Assembly (NCBI GenBank): GCA_002221725.1
Contig: NJFT01000262.1
Span: forward strand, 1-53,507
Direction: 5' to 3'
Length of the DNA stretch: 53,507 bases
Source of the DNA: Scedosporium boydii
Lineage: Eukaryota; Ascomycota; Sordariomycetes; Microascales; Microascaceae
A program made the translations under genes and the position numbers. Shown here in pieces: positions 24,046 through 34,561 of this stretch (positions within the stretch are counted from its first letter, which is position 1; every line of letters starts with the position of its first letter). The notes beneath the pieces are model-generated. The model worked only from the letters and a program-made list of their open reading frames with translations, was not told the origin of the DNA and did no database searches.

Positions 24046-24645
24046 ATGACTACCACCACCCCGATCCCCGAGTTCGAAGATAAGGAGTATTACCGCTCCA
24101 TATGGCGAGGAGGCACCGCATCGGGTGTTGTCGGGCTCGCTGTCGGTCTAGCGCTCACCGCGGGACTGCAACGCTATTACCCGCCGTTTAGAACGCTCCC
24201 ATTCTACATAAAACCTACCTTCGTCCTTTTCCCTGGCATGCTAAGCATTAGTACTGGCGCGAACCGAGCATCTCACGCCTACTTGTCTCGCATACATCCA
24301 GAATTGAAGCCGCAGCCAGATGAGGCGGCCGCCGAGCGCAAAATCCTTCAGAAGCAGGAGCCTAAGAAACAACAGGCAAAGGATTGGGTATATGACCACC
24401 AATACGATATCCTAGGGGGAACATGGTTGGCGACGATGACAACTGTTCTTGAGCGTATGCGGAGGGACAAGACGACCACGGCTGCTAGGAAGCTTGTCCA
24501 GGCACGAGTTCTTGCACAAGCATCCACATTGGCGGTCCTTTTGGTGACTGCAGTTCTCGAGGCCAATGATAGGAAAGCAGGGAGAGGAAAATATCAGAGA
24601 GTGGTTCTTCGACCCCGCCAGGCTGCAACGGCAACCATTAGCTAG
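24046..24645 (+). CDS. Rcf2/HIG1-domain-like mitochondrial membrane protein
   Basis: A single exon encodes 199 aa from ATG 24046, chosen because the family-like part begins just after it (EFEDKEYYRSIWRGGTASG). Residues of about 18-85 hold two hydrophobic segments (GVVGLAVGLALTAGL and IKPTFVLFPGMLSIS), as in the N-terminal half of Rcf2. A charged linker (PDEAAAERKILQKQEPKK) follows. A C-terminal HIG1-like pair of helices contains LVQARVLAQASTLAVLLVTA, with the QxRxxxQ-type motif typical of HIG1 proteins. Rcf2 associates with cytochrome c oxidase and respiratory supercomplexes in the inner mitochondrial membrane. Similarity is moderate by eye, so this may be a diverged paralogue and not the main Rcf2. 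An alternative start at 23929 adds 39 residues. Confidence 0.6.
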   Translation: MTTTTPIPEFEDKEYYRSIWRGGTASGVVGLAVGLALTAGLQRYYPPFRTLPFYIKPTFVLFPGMLSISTGANRASHAYLSRIHPELKPQPDEAAAERKILQKQEPKKQQAKDWVYDHQYDILGGTWLATMTTVLERMRRDKTTTAARKLVQARVLAQASTLAVLLVTAVLEANDRKAGRGKYQRVVLRPRQAATATIS

Positions 24646-25242
24646 AATGTTTTATGTTTATTTAGTAATTGCCAGACAATAGTACATCGTTGATGATTTG
24701 AAGAATTATACGAGATGTCGTATTTGCTCACCGTCCATCAATATGTGAAATGGATTTCACATAAAGTTCGGGAATTATTGACGTAGACGTCGGCATAATT
24801 ATGCCGGATTTGTGTGGAATCAGCCCATGGTGCCAGGCATGGAATTTCACAGAGGCACCCTGGCTATTCACTTCCCGCGGTCGACATCGATTATCTGCCT
24901 TGTAGACACCCAGGCAAGAGAATCATTTCGCCGATGTGACATAAGACTCCCCAAAAAGACAAGCGAAAGTGCTCGGCCGAGGCCTATCCAGTGAAAGTCA
25001 TTGCATTCGCCGATATTAACAGGTTCAATATATCGACCCGTAAGCAATTTGTTTTCTTCATTAAACCTACCAACCCAGGTTTCTGGCTGCAGACGTGAGA
25101 ATATCGGGTATAATTTATGGGTTTCCCGCCCTCTTCAATCCACGGCGCAAGCAAACTCTGATGGCTCTTTAAATAATCAGAATCAAGGCTCATCATTGGT
25201 TAAGAATACCACAACACTGGGCATTCCATTATCGCGATAGCC
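24646..25242. other. Intergenic 0.6 kb
   Basis: No exon recognised. It contains the promoter of the small secreted cysteine-rich protein gene. Confidence 0.45.
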
Positions 25243-25794
25243 ATGAAGTTCCTTGTTTATCCGTTTTTGTTTCTTCTCTGGTATGTCTTAGCCCTCGGGC
25301 GCAGCTGACCTTGTCTGATACTTGATCTCGTCACATGCGTCAATTGATCCTTGTGGGAGCCCTACGAATCTAACAGAAACCTGTCAAAGAGAAGAAGAAA
25401 TGAAACTCGCAACGTTCTTTTTTCGCAAGGGCTAACAGAAAATAGGCCATCCGCGAGCTTCGTGGCCGCACAGTCTCGGCCCCCATGTCCCCTTTGCACC
25501 TACACTCGCACGATCACGGCCTCCTCAGACTCATGCTCTTCCCCCAAACCGCTTCGCCCGGGGATCGACTGTCCCCAGTTCATGCCACCGGTGGAGCCCT
25601 GCACAGTGACAGGGGAACAGATCCGCATCCCCGGCTTCAACGCCCGTTGCCCAACAACGCCAACCATTACTGTTTGCCCGACGCAATCCTGTCCAGCATC
25701 GCCTTGCGAGACGGTAGAGCCAAATGGTGGCTGGACTATTACTGATGTTGCTCTCAAGTGCGTCACCGACGTGATGCCTTCCATCGAACCGTAG
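25243..25794 (+). CDS. Small secreted cysteine-rich protein (effector-like)
   Basis: I propose exon 1 at 25243-25280 and exon 2 at 25446-25794, separated by a 165-nt intron (GTATGT donor, GCTAAC branch site, AATAG acceptor). The join gives 128 aa. MKFLVYPFLFLLWPSASFVA is a good signal peptide, with cleavage expected before QSRPPC. The mature part has ten cysteines, an even number, so up to five disulfides, within Pro/Thr-rich sequence (PPCPLCTYTRTITAS, VCPTQSCPASPC). No known domain is recognised. An alternative acceptor 12 nt downstream (ends 25457) also keeps frame and signal peptide. Size, secretion signal and cysteine content are those of fungal apoplastic proteins or effectors; the function is unknown. 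Confidence 0.65.
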
Positions 25795-26002
25795 GAAATA
25801 ATCGTTACGACTATTGTTCACATTCCGACATTGATTATTGAGGTAGGAAGCAAGAGGAGGCGAAACAGCGGGTTCACTAATTTCATCACTCGATCTCGAC
25901 AGCTGTAGCTAAAAACTACAAATGAGAAAAAGAAAGTAATTGACCATTTTTGGGGGTTGCTTGAGCTGCACATGACGTGACGTCTTTGGTTCAGAAGCTG
26001 GC

Positions 26003-27519
26003 CTACTTCTCAGGCAATACCCACTCCATCTCATTTCCCGTCGGAAGGGCTCTTGGCAAGTCCTCGACAAGCTGATATGGAAGGTTTCGCGTTGGATTCG
26101 CTCCACCGCTTTCTCTATTGGAAGGGCAGCGTCTCTTGGCCGGATGAACCTGATGTTGGTTCCCAAGTTCGGCGGCCTTCGCATCCTCGTTGAAACTATC
26201 TTCAGCGAGAAACTCGGCGCTTCCAGCCGCGCCTGACATGGTGGCGATTTGAATACAAGCCCATTGGATGTCCAGCATGGTCTTCATCTTTTCAGCGTCG
26301 GCAGCAGTCACAATAACTGGAAATATGCCACCCGAATTAGGGAGGCAACTCACGGGCGGGTGCCCTTCAGCGTAGCCAATATCCCCAGTTTCCAGCACCT
26401 CGAGCTCCCTGAGATAAATGCCCTGTTTCCAATCCTCCACCAACTTTTTACCTTCGCCCATGTCAAGGTTAACGGTTCGCTTCCAGAGAGAGTCACCTGT
26501 CTTCGTCTCCCCTTCCCCCTTGCCCTGACTTGCGTCAAGATCCTGGACGCCATGCGGCAAAACATGACAGTTCGGCATCCAGTAAAACTGAAGTTCGACG
26601 GCGGTTTCTTGTTCGGTCTCGCGGACCATATCAACACACTTCAGGGCAAAGCCGGCCTTAGCCCACGCATGTTGCATATCTCGTCAATATCCAACATATT
26701 CCATGCTTTATCCGAGCAGCCAAGATGGGCTAGGAGGAGGCCTTGGAATCGGCGCTTCGAATCCGGCCCTGGGAGAAGAATGTGGGCCGCTTTGGCCTGA
26801 GCAGTCATGTAAAAACTGGACTTGGACGAATTGAGACCAAAAGGAACGATGTGGCAGACCGCGTCGCCTTTAGTGTTCAGAACACAACCATACCCGTCTC
26901 GTGTACGACACTAGAGAAACAACGTTGTCAGCTGGAAGCCCTATACGGAAAGAATTGGCGCCTACCTCAAGCCCCTCATCACGATTCTGTTTGATCACTT
27001 CTCTCTCTAGGATTGTCTCCGCTCCGGAATCGTCAGGCGTCGGGGGATAGTAATCCTCGGACTCAAAATATCTAGGCGCACGAAGAACTGAATTATCACA
27101 CAGTCAATAAAGGTTCGTCGGCATGAATAGTCAAATATTGGGACGTCCAACGTACAGAGGTGAACAAGACGGCGGATCGCGTCAAATGGCAGGCTGTCAG
27201 AGGCATTCTGTCTGAGATACTCAAGTGGGATAGCCATGATGATGGCGAGCTGGAGGACCGTCAATCGAGTCAAATCCTTGAGCTTTTCGTCATCAATCCC
27301 ATCCCAAATCTCGGTTTGGATCTTGCGGGCGATTCGCAGGCGTTCCTCGATCTCGTTGGCCGGAAGCAACTTTTCCACGACGGTGCCATAGTCCTCGGCT
27401 CGGGACTGTAAAAATTTCGAAAGCGCGTCGATGCTGGTTTGGTCAGTGTTCGAGGCATCCAGAAAGGCATCGAGCTCTTTATGTAGCTGGACTCTCTTTC
27501 CCTTGCCGACTTGAGGCAT
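26003..27519 (-). pseudogene. HNH-endonuclease-domain protein gene with one frameshift
   Basis: Minus-strand exons 27519-27156, 27087-26966 and 26910-26003 have clean GT-AG introns (68 and 55 nt). The N-terminal part is helical (RVQLHKELDAFLDASN). Exon 3 starts with CRTRDGYGCVLNT and has CHIVPFGLN, the HNH_2-type start seen in many fungal HNH proteins. The reading frame breaks at about 26670-26690: WNMLDIDEI lies in one frame, and QHAWAKAGFALKCVD, which continues to the stop at 26003, lies in another. The spacing is one base short of what the family needs, so a single-base deletion is the simplest reading. No intron of acceptable size could repair it. The remaining 224 codons are open, so the lesion is recent or is a base-call error. 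HNH proteins of this kind have no proven cellular role. Confidence 0.72.
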
Positions 27520-28140
27520 GGCGGCAGTACTGCGTTGAAGTTTTCTGAAGTGTGGAACCTGTGACAGAGGGAATGGATTTAGCCTCTTGATGATGGCTGG
27601 GGAGGGATGGTGGAGAGGATGGGATGATGGAGGGAATGATGGAGAGGACTATTACCGTTCGGCAGGGAACAATAACTGCTTTTGGTCCTGCGGAGTTCCT
27701 TGTTTACCTTTGCTCCATCGCGTTTGTTGTCCCCATTACATAACCTGTCAGTTTGTACAACAAACAAAGTATTTGTTGTTGTTATTGCTGCAGCTCTAAT
27801 TCATGTAACTGTTGTCACATTTTGACGTATTATTCTCACTGGGCAAATGGTGTTAGAAAAGGCCGAAAGCATCTCATGCTCTCCATCTCAATACCGCCCC
27901 TTTTAAGTTCTAAGGTGGTTTCATTCGTTTTCTCCTAGCCGTAGTCTTGGGGACCTTGGACTAGTAGATGTGTTCAAAAACAGAGTTTCATATCTTTGTA
28001 GCTTATTAACTAGTCATTCTACTGGTTGACAAAGGTTATAATAGTCCCGAAACAAGAGTTTGTTTGTTCATGCCCTTGAGAAAGCCATAACCAACCTCCA
28101 TTCTAAGTCCTGCATGTTACAATACAAGGTAGCAACTAGA
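27520..28140. other. Intergenic 0.6 kb with GATGG microsatellite
   Basis: Positions 27585-27650 are a degenerate purine-rich GGGATGATGGAGG-type microsatellite just upstream of the HNH gene start, on the + strand. Otherwise there is no recognisable gene. The P450 3' UTR is at the right end. Confidence 0.5.
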
Positions 28141-29944
28141 CTATCTTAATGTTTCTTGATGACGTTCCGATGCGAGCACCCACATATTCTTGTGAGAGTA
28201 AAGTCCAGCGTAATTGTGCTCTGTCCAGGGCTCAGCGGGATTGGCCAGTGACCAGTCAAAATTCCGTATCAGCTGTATTTTCAATGTGATGTCAGATCGA
28301 ACCCAAGTTCAAAAACAAAGAAAAAGGATCATCTTCGCGATAGCCTACCTCGAAAAGGACCTTGCTAATTTCCATGAGGGCTATAGCCTTCCCAAGACAC
28401 TGGTTTTTCCCATATCCAAAGATAATCTCGTGTGTTCGATTCATGAGGGCTAGCTTCGCATCGTCCGTTTCTAGAAGCCATCGCTCGGGTCGGAACTCGT
28501 CAGCATCCTCGCCAAATACATCCTTTCGTCTGTTAAGAGCCACGATGGCGCAGCTGATGTGCGTTCCGCCGGGAAGGAAAACGGGCTGTCCGTCGACGAC
28601 TACAGTATCTCCTCCATCAGGGACACGTTTGGGGAGTTGTGACGTCACGGGAGGGTGCAATCGATTTGCTTCCTTGATAACTGCATGTATGTATGGCAAT
28701 TTCCGACACTGAGCATCCGAAATGACTCCAGGAGATGGCGGCGCAAGTCCGTCTCGAGTGGTTTCGTCAATTTCAGCCCGGAGCTTGTTGTAGACACGAG
28801 GATGCGTCAAAAGATATAGCATGATTCCACGAAGCGAAGAGGCGGTAGTATCGGAGCCTGCAACGATTTGCAGACAGGTCTCGGATACAAGATCCTCTTC
28901 CGCGAGTCCGTGACGGAAGAAAGATGAAATCATATCAGAGCGCTTCTCGGTATCTTGCTTGAGCCTCTCTTGAACAACGGCCCGAGCATTAGCGACCAAC
29001 TTGCCCAAGCCAACCTTGTCCTTCTCAGAAGGTCCGAGGAATTTGAAGATGATGGGAGTGTGGATGAATTTCGTGAGCCCGAGCGCGATGGATACGGCGT
29101 TGACAACAAGACCTATCTCTCCGGATTCGACAAACGTATCGACGTCAGCATCGGCGCGTAGGTCGCCAAAGGGCTCGCCGAAGCCAATATTGCTGATGAC
29201 ATCGAGTGTGAAGTACTGTATCTTGCGTGCAAAGTCGAATGGGTTCGCGCGGGATTCTGTAGACAGGTATTTGGTGCGGACGAGGTCAATCAGCTCAGTG
29301 ATGTGCGTATCGATGGATAGTTCTAGCCCAGAATTGTCCTTGCCAGAATACTGTAGCGAAGGCGAAGTAAAATTAGGCATATACTCCTCAAAGTAAAAGA
29401 GCAGCGACCGTATTGGCCCATGATTAAAAGGGGACTTACGCCCGCGGCCAGTTGTTGTCTCCGACGCTTGTGCTTTTCCTCATCGAGTTCGCTGAAGACA
29501 TGGTTCTTGCCAGCTTGGAAACGCGTGGCGAGATAGTAGTAGTCGGCGCGGGTATAGGGCGAGCGGATCGAGTTCATATGGAAGAGAAGTTCAGGAGACG
29601 AAGTTACGAGGTCGTTCGGACCAATACGGGCGATGGAGCCTACAAAGTAGATATTAAATAAGGAGAGCCGCTCTCGATCGAACCCCTCACATAGGATTTG
29701 ATGAATCAGGGAATCGGAAATGCGGAATCTTCGTACCGTATTTGTCGCACACCTCCTTGTATTTATCGTGAGGCTTCCAGCTGAAAAGAGCGCGGATGTG
29801 CCAGAACTCAGAAATGCCGGTGCTAAAGGGACCCCCGAATTTCCGAAGGCGAAGGTATTGTCGAATCTTGCCAGCGCCGAAGACCGCGACGGCGGCGGCT
29901 ACCCACAGCCATTTGTTTTCAGAGATATATGTGAGCCAGCCCAT
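28141..29944 (-). CDS. Cytochrome P450 monooxygenase (pisatin-demethylase-like)
   Basis: Exons 29944-29737, 29639-29440, 29350-28349 and 28272-28141 join to 513 aa. An N-terminal membrane anchor (residues of about 11-25, KWLWVAAAVAVFGAG) targets it to the ER. The I-helix motif AGSDTT is at 300-305, ExxR is E363-A-N-R366, the PERF-type motif is FRPERW, and the haem loop is FGYGKNQCLG with the Cys454 ligand. All key residues are present. SIARIGPNDLVTSSPELL and the YYYLATRFQAGKNHVFSELD region resemble the pisatin demethylase/CYP57-like fungal group. The substrate cannot be deduced, and neither neighbour (HNH relic, S13 peptidase) suggests a pathway. An upstream in-frame ATG at 30046 exists, but the hydrophobic anchor favours 29944. 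Confidence 0.92.
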
Positions 29945-31388
29945 TTTGAAAAAAGGCGTGCGCGCAATTATTAAGAAAAGGAACAATGCCTGCGGTTCCT
30001 CCTTTTCACATTGGGAACAGAGGCCCTCATATGAAGAGAGGGACAACCTCCTCCAGGAAAGAGTGGGGGGTCGTCATCCTTGGCATTTTGGAGGTCCCCA
30101 ACCACGGACGGGGAGTCCTGAAGGTAGGGATTATGGTGGATGGGGATGTGGATGGGAGCCGGACAGGGGCCGTCAGTGGATTCACCCATCAAGACTATCG
30201 GAAGGATGCAGTAATTGGTCCAATGATATGGATTCCATGACCCCCTGTTCGACGCGCTAAGGGAGCCATCCATGAGCGTGGGTGTGGTGGTGGATGATGA
30301 TGAGAAGGACTCATGAGAGAGACTCACTGCCAACGAAGGTACAAAGCAAGCTAATGGCTTGTCGTGAACGAAGTTGGTGTACGAAACAGTAGACTTACCG
30401 TCCTATTAAGTATGAGACCAACATCTAAAGATGAAGAATTACGTCTTCCTGTGCCATGCAGCACAGACTTCGCTTCGAAAGTGTTACTCGTGATTGGACG
30501 GCGCATTACCTAAAGGAGGAAGGAGCATCCGGGGAAGTACGAAGTACACTCCTTCGGTCTTCGATTCAGCTTCTCCACCACACCTTGCAACAAGCCAGGC
30601 ATGAGAAGCCTTCCGCGATTCACGGACCACAACTCGCGGCATCTGTCTCTCGTGTACGAAGTACCAGGGTACATAACGAAGTACTTCGTAGTATTTATTG
30701 ATGCTTGGCCAGACAACGTCTAGCGAATTAAATTCGTTAGTAATTTGTGAAGCATGGTTCATTACGACACTGGTACGCTCCTGGTCAAAATTCAACCTTC
30801 TGGGGTAAAACCAGACCAAGAGCTCGGGGTCATCATGCAAGGACCGGTGCTATTGCGCATAGTGTACTCTATAGACTCCATTCTTGGCAACCAAAGGATC
30901 TGGTTCCCCCATCTACTTGAATCCGTGCAAATTCCTATCCCCATTTCCTTCTGGGCATTTCCTCCTTCTGGAGCAGCTGTACTTCGGAGGATTCAATGCA
31001 TGCTCAAGGCTCTGCTCGATACTTGATAGTTAAAAGTCCTGTGTGATGATAGGCAACTCTCCGGACACCTTGAGCCAAGAAACGTAAAAAAAAAAAAAAA
31101 ATTGTACAACCTATACAGAAAATAAGACTTTCTTTTAATATTGCTCCTACTTTCATCACCAAGCGGCCCCTCTAGGTATCGTGAAGTCGTTATGATGACT
31201 CTGCGAAAAGTTCGAACCTCTTATCACTGAATCACTGCTATGTCGTGATGTGGAACCATCAACCGGGGATGATAACCACTTGAGATAGTGTCATTTGCAG
31301 ATATGTATTATCCATACTTTTGTCTGGATGTGAGTTGCGACGACAGACCACCTCGCAGGGCCCCTTGAACGCCGCCATGATAGAGCGA
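29945..31388. other. 1.4-kb intergenic region with GTACGAAGTAC motifs
   Basis: The P450 promoter lies at the left. GTACGAAGTAC occurs at 30537-30547 and 30654-30664, and a perfect 14-bp palindrome ACGAAGTACTTCGT at 30676-30689. A poly-A run is at about 31086-31100. No exon is recognised. Confidence 0.5.
30537..30689. repeat. Cluster of GTACGAAGTAC repeats and a palindrome
   Basis: Two exact copies of the 11-mer and one 14-bp palindrome containing its core (CGAAGTAC) lie within 150 bp. A further exact copy is at 40222-40232 upstream of the GT31 gene. Such motifs could be ends of a small element or binding sites; nothing shows which. Confidence 0.5.
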
Positions 31389-32825
31389 TCATGAGTACAG
31401 TGCTATAACTATGTCATCTTGAGCTTTCCTTGCCTCTGTCGTACTAGTAAAACCATTCATCAAGATTGAAAAAACATATTCCTTGCCATCCTCTGCCGAA
31501 AGATATCCCGAGAGCGAAGAAACACCAGTCAACGAACCCGTCTTCGCCCGCACATGGCCTGCAACAGGTGAGCCAATAAACCGGTCCTTCAACGTCCCAT
31601 CGACACCTCCGATGGGAAGTGCGTCGAAATAAGTATTCCACTCCTCCTCGGTAAAGGTTTTTCGATTGTGCACCAGCAGGTCAGTGATGAAGCGTGCAGT
31701 CATGGTGTTCAAACGTGACAAGCCGGATCCATCAACTGTCGACACGCCAGCAGGGTCGATGCTCTCCCGTTCCAGAAACGCTGTCACCACCTGCACACCA
31801 GATGCACTGCTGCCCGGTTGGCTGGGATGTCCCGCTCGTCCAACTGTCTTGAGAAGAGCCTCGCCGTAAATGTTGTCGCTTGGCTTCATAAACAGTTTAA
31901 GGAGCGAAGAGAGAGGCTCGGATTTTGAGGTGCCCAGCTTCACAGTTTTGCGGGGTGCCTTGCCTGGTTTGGTTGGGGACCTCGAGACCTGCACGCCGGC
32001 TTTGTTGAGGGCCAAGGCGAAGCGATAAGCCGTAAACGCATTGGGATTGTCGATTGTGATTTGGAAGGTTATGGGACCGCTGTCCGCCGAAACGGATCCC
32101 CCAAGGACGATGGTGTTGGTACCGTGGAGTCGTTCAAATACAGCACTGTTTTGGCCGCCGGCGGCAATAGTGTTGATAGTGGACTGGATATCCACGTACA
32201 GCTCTTCATAGGCCGGCACGCCGTTTACTTTCACAGTCGCAGCGCTCCCCTCGGCAGGACCGGGGGAGACAGTGACACTAACCACATTCAAATCGGTATT
32301 GAGTCCAGCCACCTGAGCAGAATAATAAAAGCTCTCATCGTCTTCTGACCAGCCCTCCCCAAGGAATTTGTTATCAAAAACGGATCCATCCCCATACACG
32401 TTTCCCGTAATCGTCTTCAACCCCGTCCGTGCAACTAAGTCCCGCGCCAGATCGGCCAACCTCTCCGAAGTTAGAGACGGGTCGCCGGACCCAACTAGCC
32501 ACAAGTCTCCGTTAAGCACGCCGTTCCTATTCACGGCGCAGGTTGCGAGCGCCGCAGTGTCGAAGACGAAGTCGAGGCCCAGTTTGGAGAGGGCGACGGT
32601 GGAAGTAAGGAGTTTTTGGTTGGAGGCGGGAATCAACGGGGAATCCTTGTTCCGAGTATACACAATGTCGCCCGTTTCAAGGTCATAGACTCTAACCCCG
32701 ACGGTAGCATCGGCGAATGTTGGCCTGGAAAGGATTTCATCGACTCTGGAGGAGAAATTGGTGGCGGCCCCCCTCGCCTGTGCCGCGAGCCAGAGACACG
32801 CGGTGCCGACTTGACCAAGACGCAT
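31389..32825 (-). CDS. Secreted D-Ala-D-Ala carboxypeptidase/endopeptidase, peptidase family S13 (PBP4/DacB-like)
   Basis: A single intronless frame encodes 478 aa. A signal peptide is likely (MRLGQVGTACLWLAAQARG), so the mature enzyme starts near residue 20. All three penicillin-binding motifs of family S13 are present and in order: S68-N-Q-K71 (nucleophile and Lys, in PASNQKLL), S316-D-N318 and K428-T-G430 (VRAKTGSLTG). The long insert between the first two motifs, with GDLWLVGSGDPSLTSE and GNVYGDGSVFD, is the feature that separates S13 enzymes from other PBPs. In bacteria these enzymes trim or cleave D-Ala cross-links of peptidoglycan. Fungi make no peptidoglycan, so the role here could be attack on, or use of, bacterial walls, or a hydrolase with an altered substrate. 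Intronless structure among intron-rich neighbours and the bacterial family suggest horizontal acquisition. Confidence 0.92.
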   Translation of the reverse strand: MRLGQVGTACLWLAAQARGAATNFSSRVDEILSRPTFADATVGVRVYDLETGDIVYTRNKDSPLIPASNQKLLTSTVALSKLGLDFVFDTAALATCAVNRNGVLNGDLWLVGSGDPSLTSERLADLARDLVARTGLKTITGNVYGDGSVFDNKFLGEGWSEDDESFYYSAQVAGLNTDLNVVSVTVSPGPAEGSAATVKVNGVPAYEELYVDIQSTINTIAAGGQNSAVFERLHGTNTIVLGGSVSADSGPITFQITIDNPNAFTAYRFALALNKAGVQVSRSPTKPGKAPRKTVKLGTSKSEPLSSLLKLFMKPSDNIYGEALLKTVGRAGHPSQPGSSASGVQVVTAFLERESIDPAGVSTVDGSGLSRLNTMTARFITDLLVHNRKTFTEEEWNTYFDALPIGGVDGTLKDRFIGSPVAGHVRAKTGSLTGVSSLSGYLSAEDGKEYVFSILMNGFTSTTEARKAQDDIVIALYS

Positions 32826-34561
32826 CGTGCTGATGAGGTCGTTACTGGTGACTCCGGGTTGTGACTTGTGAGTGTCAGTCTTTCTCGAGAGCCTGCAGCG
32901 ACAATGGCCAAAGTTTGCGAAAAAGCAAAATCTCCGCCCGGAAGCAAGAGTTGGTCTACAGGCATTGCGAAGATCGGATGAACGCGTTGGTTATATGCGG
33001 TCTTTATTAATCTGAACATATTCTTGGCGAGCCCTAGTCCCGGTTCGTTAATGCGCATCGTTTTAAAAATATCTCGGAAAGATCAAGGCACGGGACGTCG
33101 TCGCCCCGTTTCCGGCCAATCGGGGCATCATGATCCCATGATGATGGGGTTGATTACGGCGAGGCCTGGCGATCTTTTATCCAGGAAGTAACGCGAGGTT
33201 ACGACGGGCAGGGTAGACCTAGATTAGAGTGGAGAATCTAGAGATGCAATGGACTCTTTGAAACGAAATCGCACCTTAGCTCCGGGTTAATTACGAGACT
33301 GGATACAACATCAAGGACCACCTTTTTCCAGATGATGACCGCTAAACCTGAAGGGGCGGAATGGTTCCCACGGCCAGTACAATCAACAATTTTTACACTA
33401 CGCTATGTTCACCTTCCACACACTTCATATCGGACCTGCCGGCATTACATTACACTAAGGCAGTTACTGGGGTACAGCGGAGGATAATCGTTTCTATAAT
33501 ACACTACTTATAAATTGGAAAAAAAAGAGTAGGTGCTGCTGTAAGGTATTCATTTTTTTCCCTAAATTTCTATCTTTTTATTTCGTCTCAGGAGGTAGGG
33601 ATTGACGAAGATAAACTGCTGGCTGTTAAGGTGGAGATACAAATTTTGTTTGTTGGGGACCTGGTACTGTTGCTCTTTCAGGTCCAGTAGGTGCTCTGGA
33701 ATGTGGTCAGCAATTGGCGCTGTGTCTAAACTAGTCCCATCGAGGCCGTTCTCGCCAAGACCACCTTCCGAACTAGCCAAGACCAATATCGCAACCACGG
33801 GACGCCGCACTACTAATCTCCACTATCCCCGTCAAGGCTGGCCTCGATTGAGATAGCCTCTATTCCTTCGTACAGCCATTCGAATACTCTATCTGAGTCT
33901 ACGCTTTGCCCATTCTGACGCACCGAGTTCCGATCCCTGAGTGCTTTGCCAAGTAAAAGATACTACACCGGCCAGCCTGGCTTCCCCAGTGATCACGAGA
34001 GACGTTGTGTTCCCCTCACCGTTATATATAGGCTTAGTCGGCCTTGGTTTAGCTGGGAAGGTTGGCTGGCTAGCTGGCCAGGCTTGAAACTAGATCAGCG
34101 CACTAGTGTTCACTGCTCTGCACTGTTAATGGACAGCGTTCAGCCAGCAATGATCTTAATTTATTCGGAACAACATGCTAGGTCGGTTGCCAAGTCCGTG
34201 AGCTGGACCAGGCCGGGAAGAAAGGAAATAATTGCGGCGTAACTATTTCCTTACTGGAGAACGCAAGTATACATATTAGATCTGTCCGCCCATAATTTTT
34301 CAAAGCGATGAGTCCCCCTTCCCAGAGTGAAGAAACAACAAGTTGAGCCTCGGATTCCTGTGCTGTCCTCGAGCTCTCCATCATGGTCCCTATTACCCAA
34401 AGCCTTCGGTAAGACAGTGACCTATCAAGAGCGGACCGCACGATGCAGCTACGTCTCCTGCTTGCTGCCGAAGCCGTCTCTGGGCACTCGACGCACCGTT
34501 CTTCTCTCATGTCACGGTCAAAACTGACAAGTATTTTAGAAACTCCTTGCGTGCAGCAGCT
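32826..34561. other. 1.7-kb intergenic region
   Basis: It starts with the promoter of the S13 peptidase gene. On the minus strand, 33562-33810 is an open 82-codon frame with coding-like C-terminal composition, but I recognise no family and do not call it. The rest shows no gene. Confidence 0.4.

Noticed and set aside
26300..26370. Possible 37-nt intron in the HNH gene (GTGAGT...TTTCCAG)
   Set aside because: Too short for a fungal intron and removal breaks an otherwise open frame.
27585..27650. Tandem GATGG-type run considered as a CRISPR or minisatellite array
   Set aside because: Units are degenerate, there are no spacers; it is a simple microsatellite.
33562..33810. 82-codon minus-strand frame with coding-like composition
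   Set aside because: No recognisable family, no splice partner, and the opposite strand is open too.
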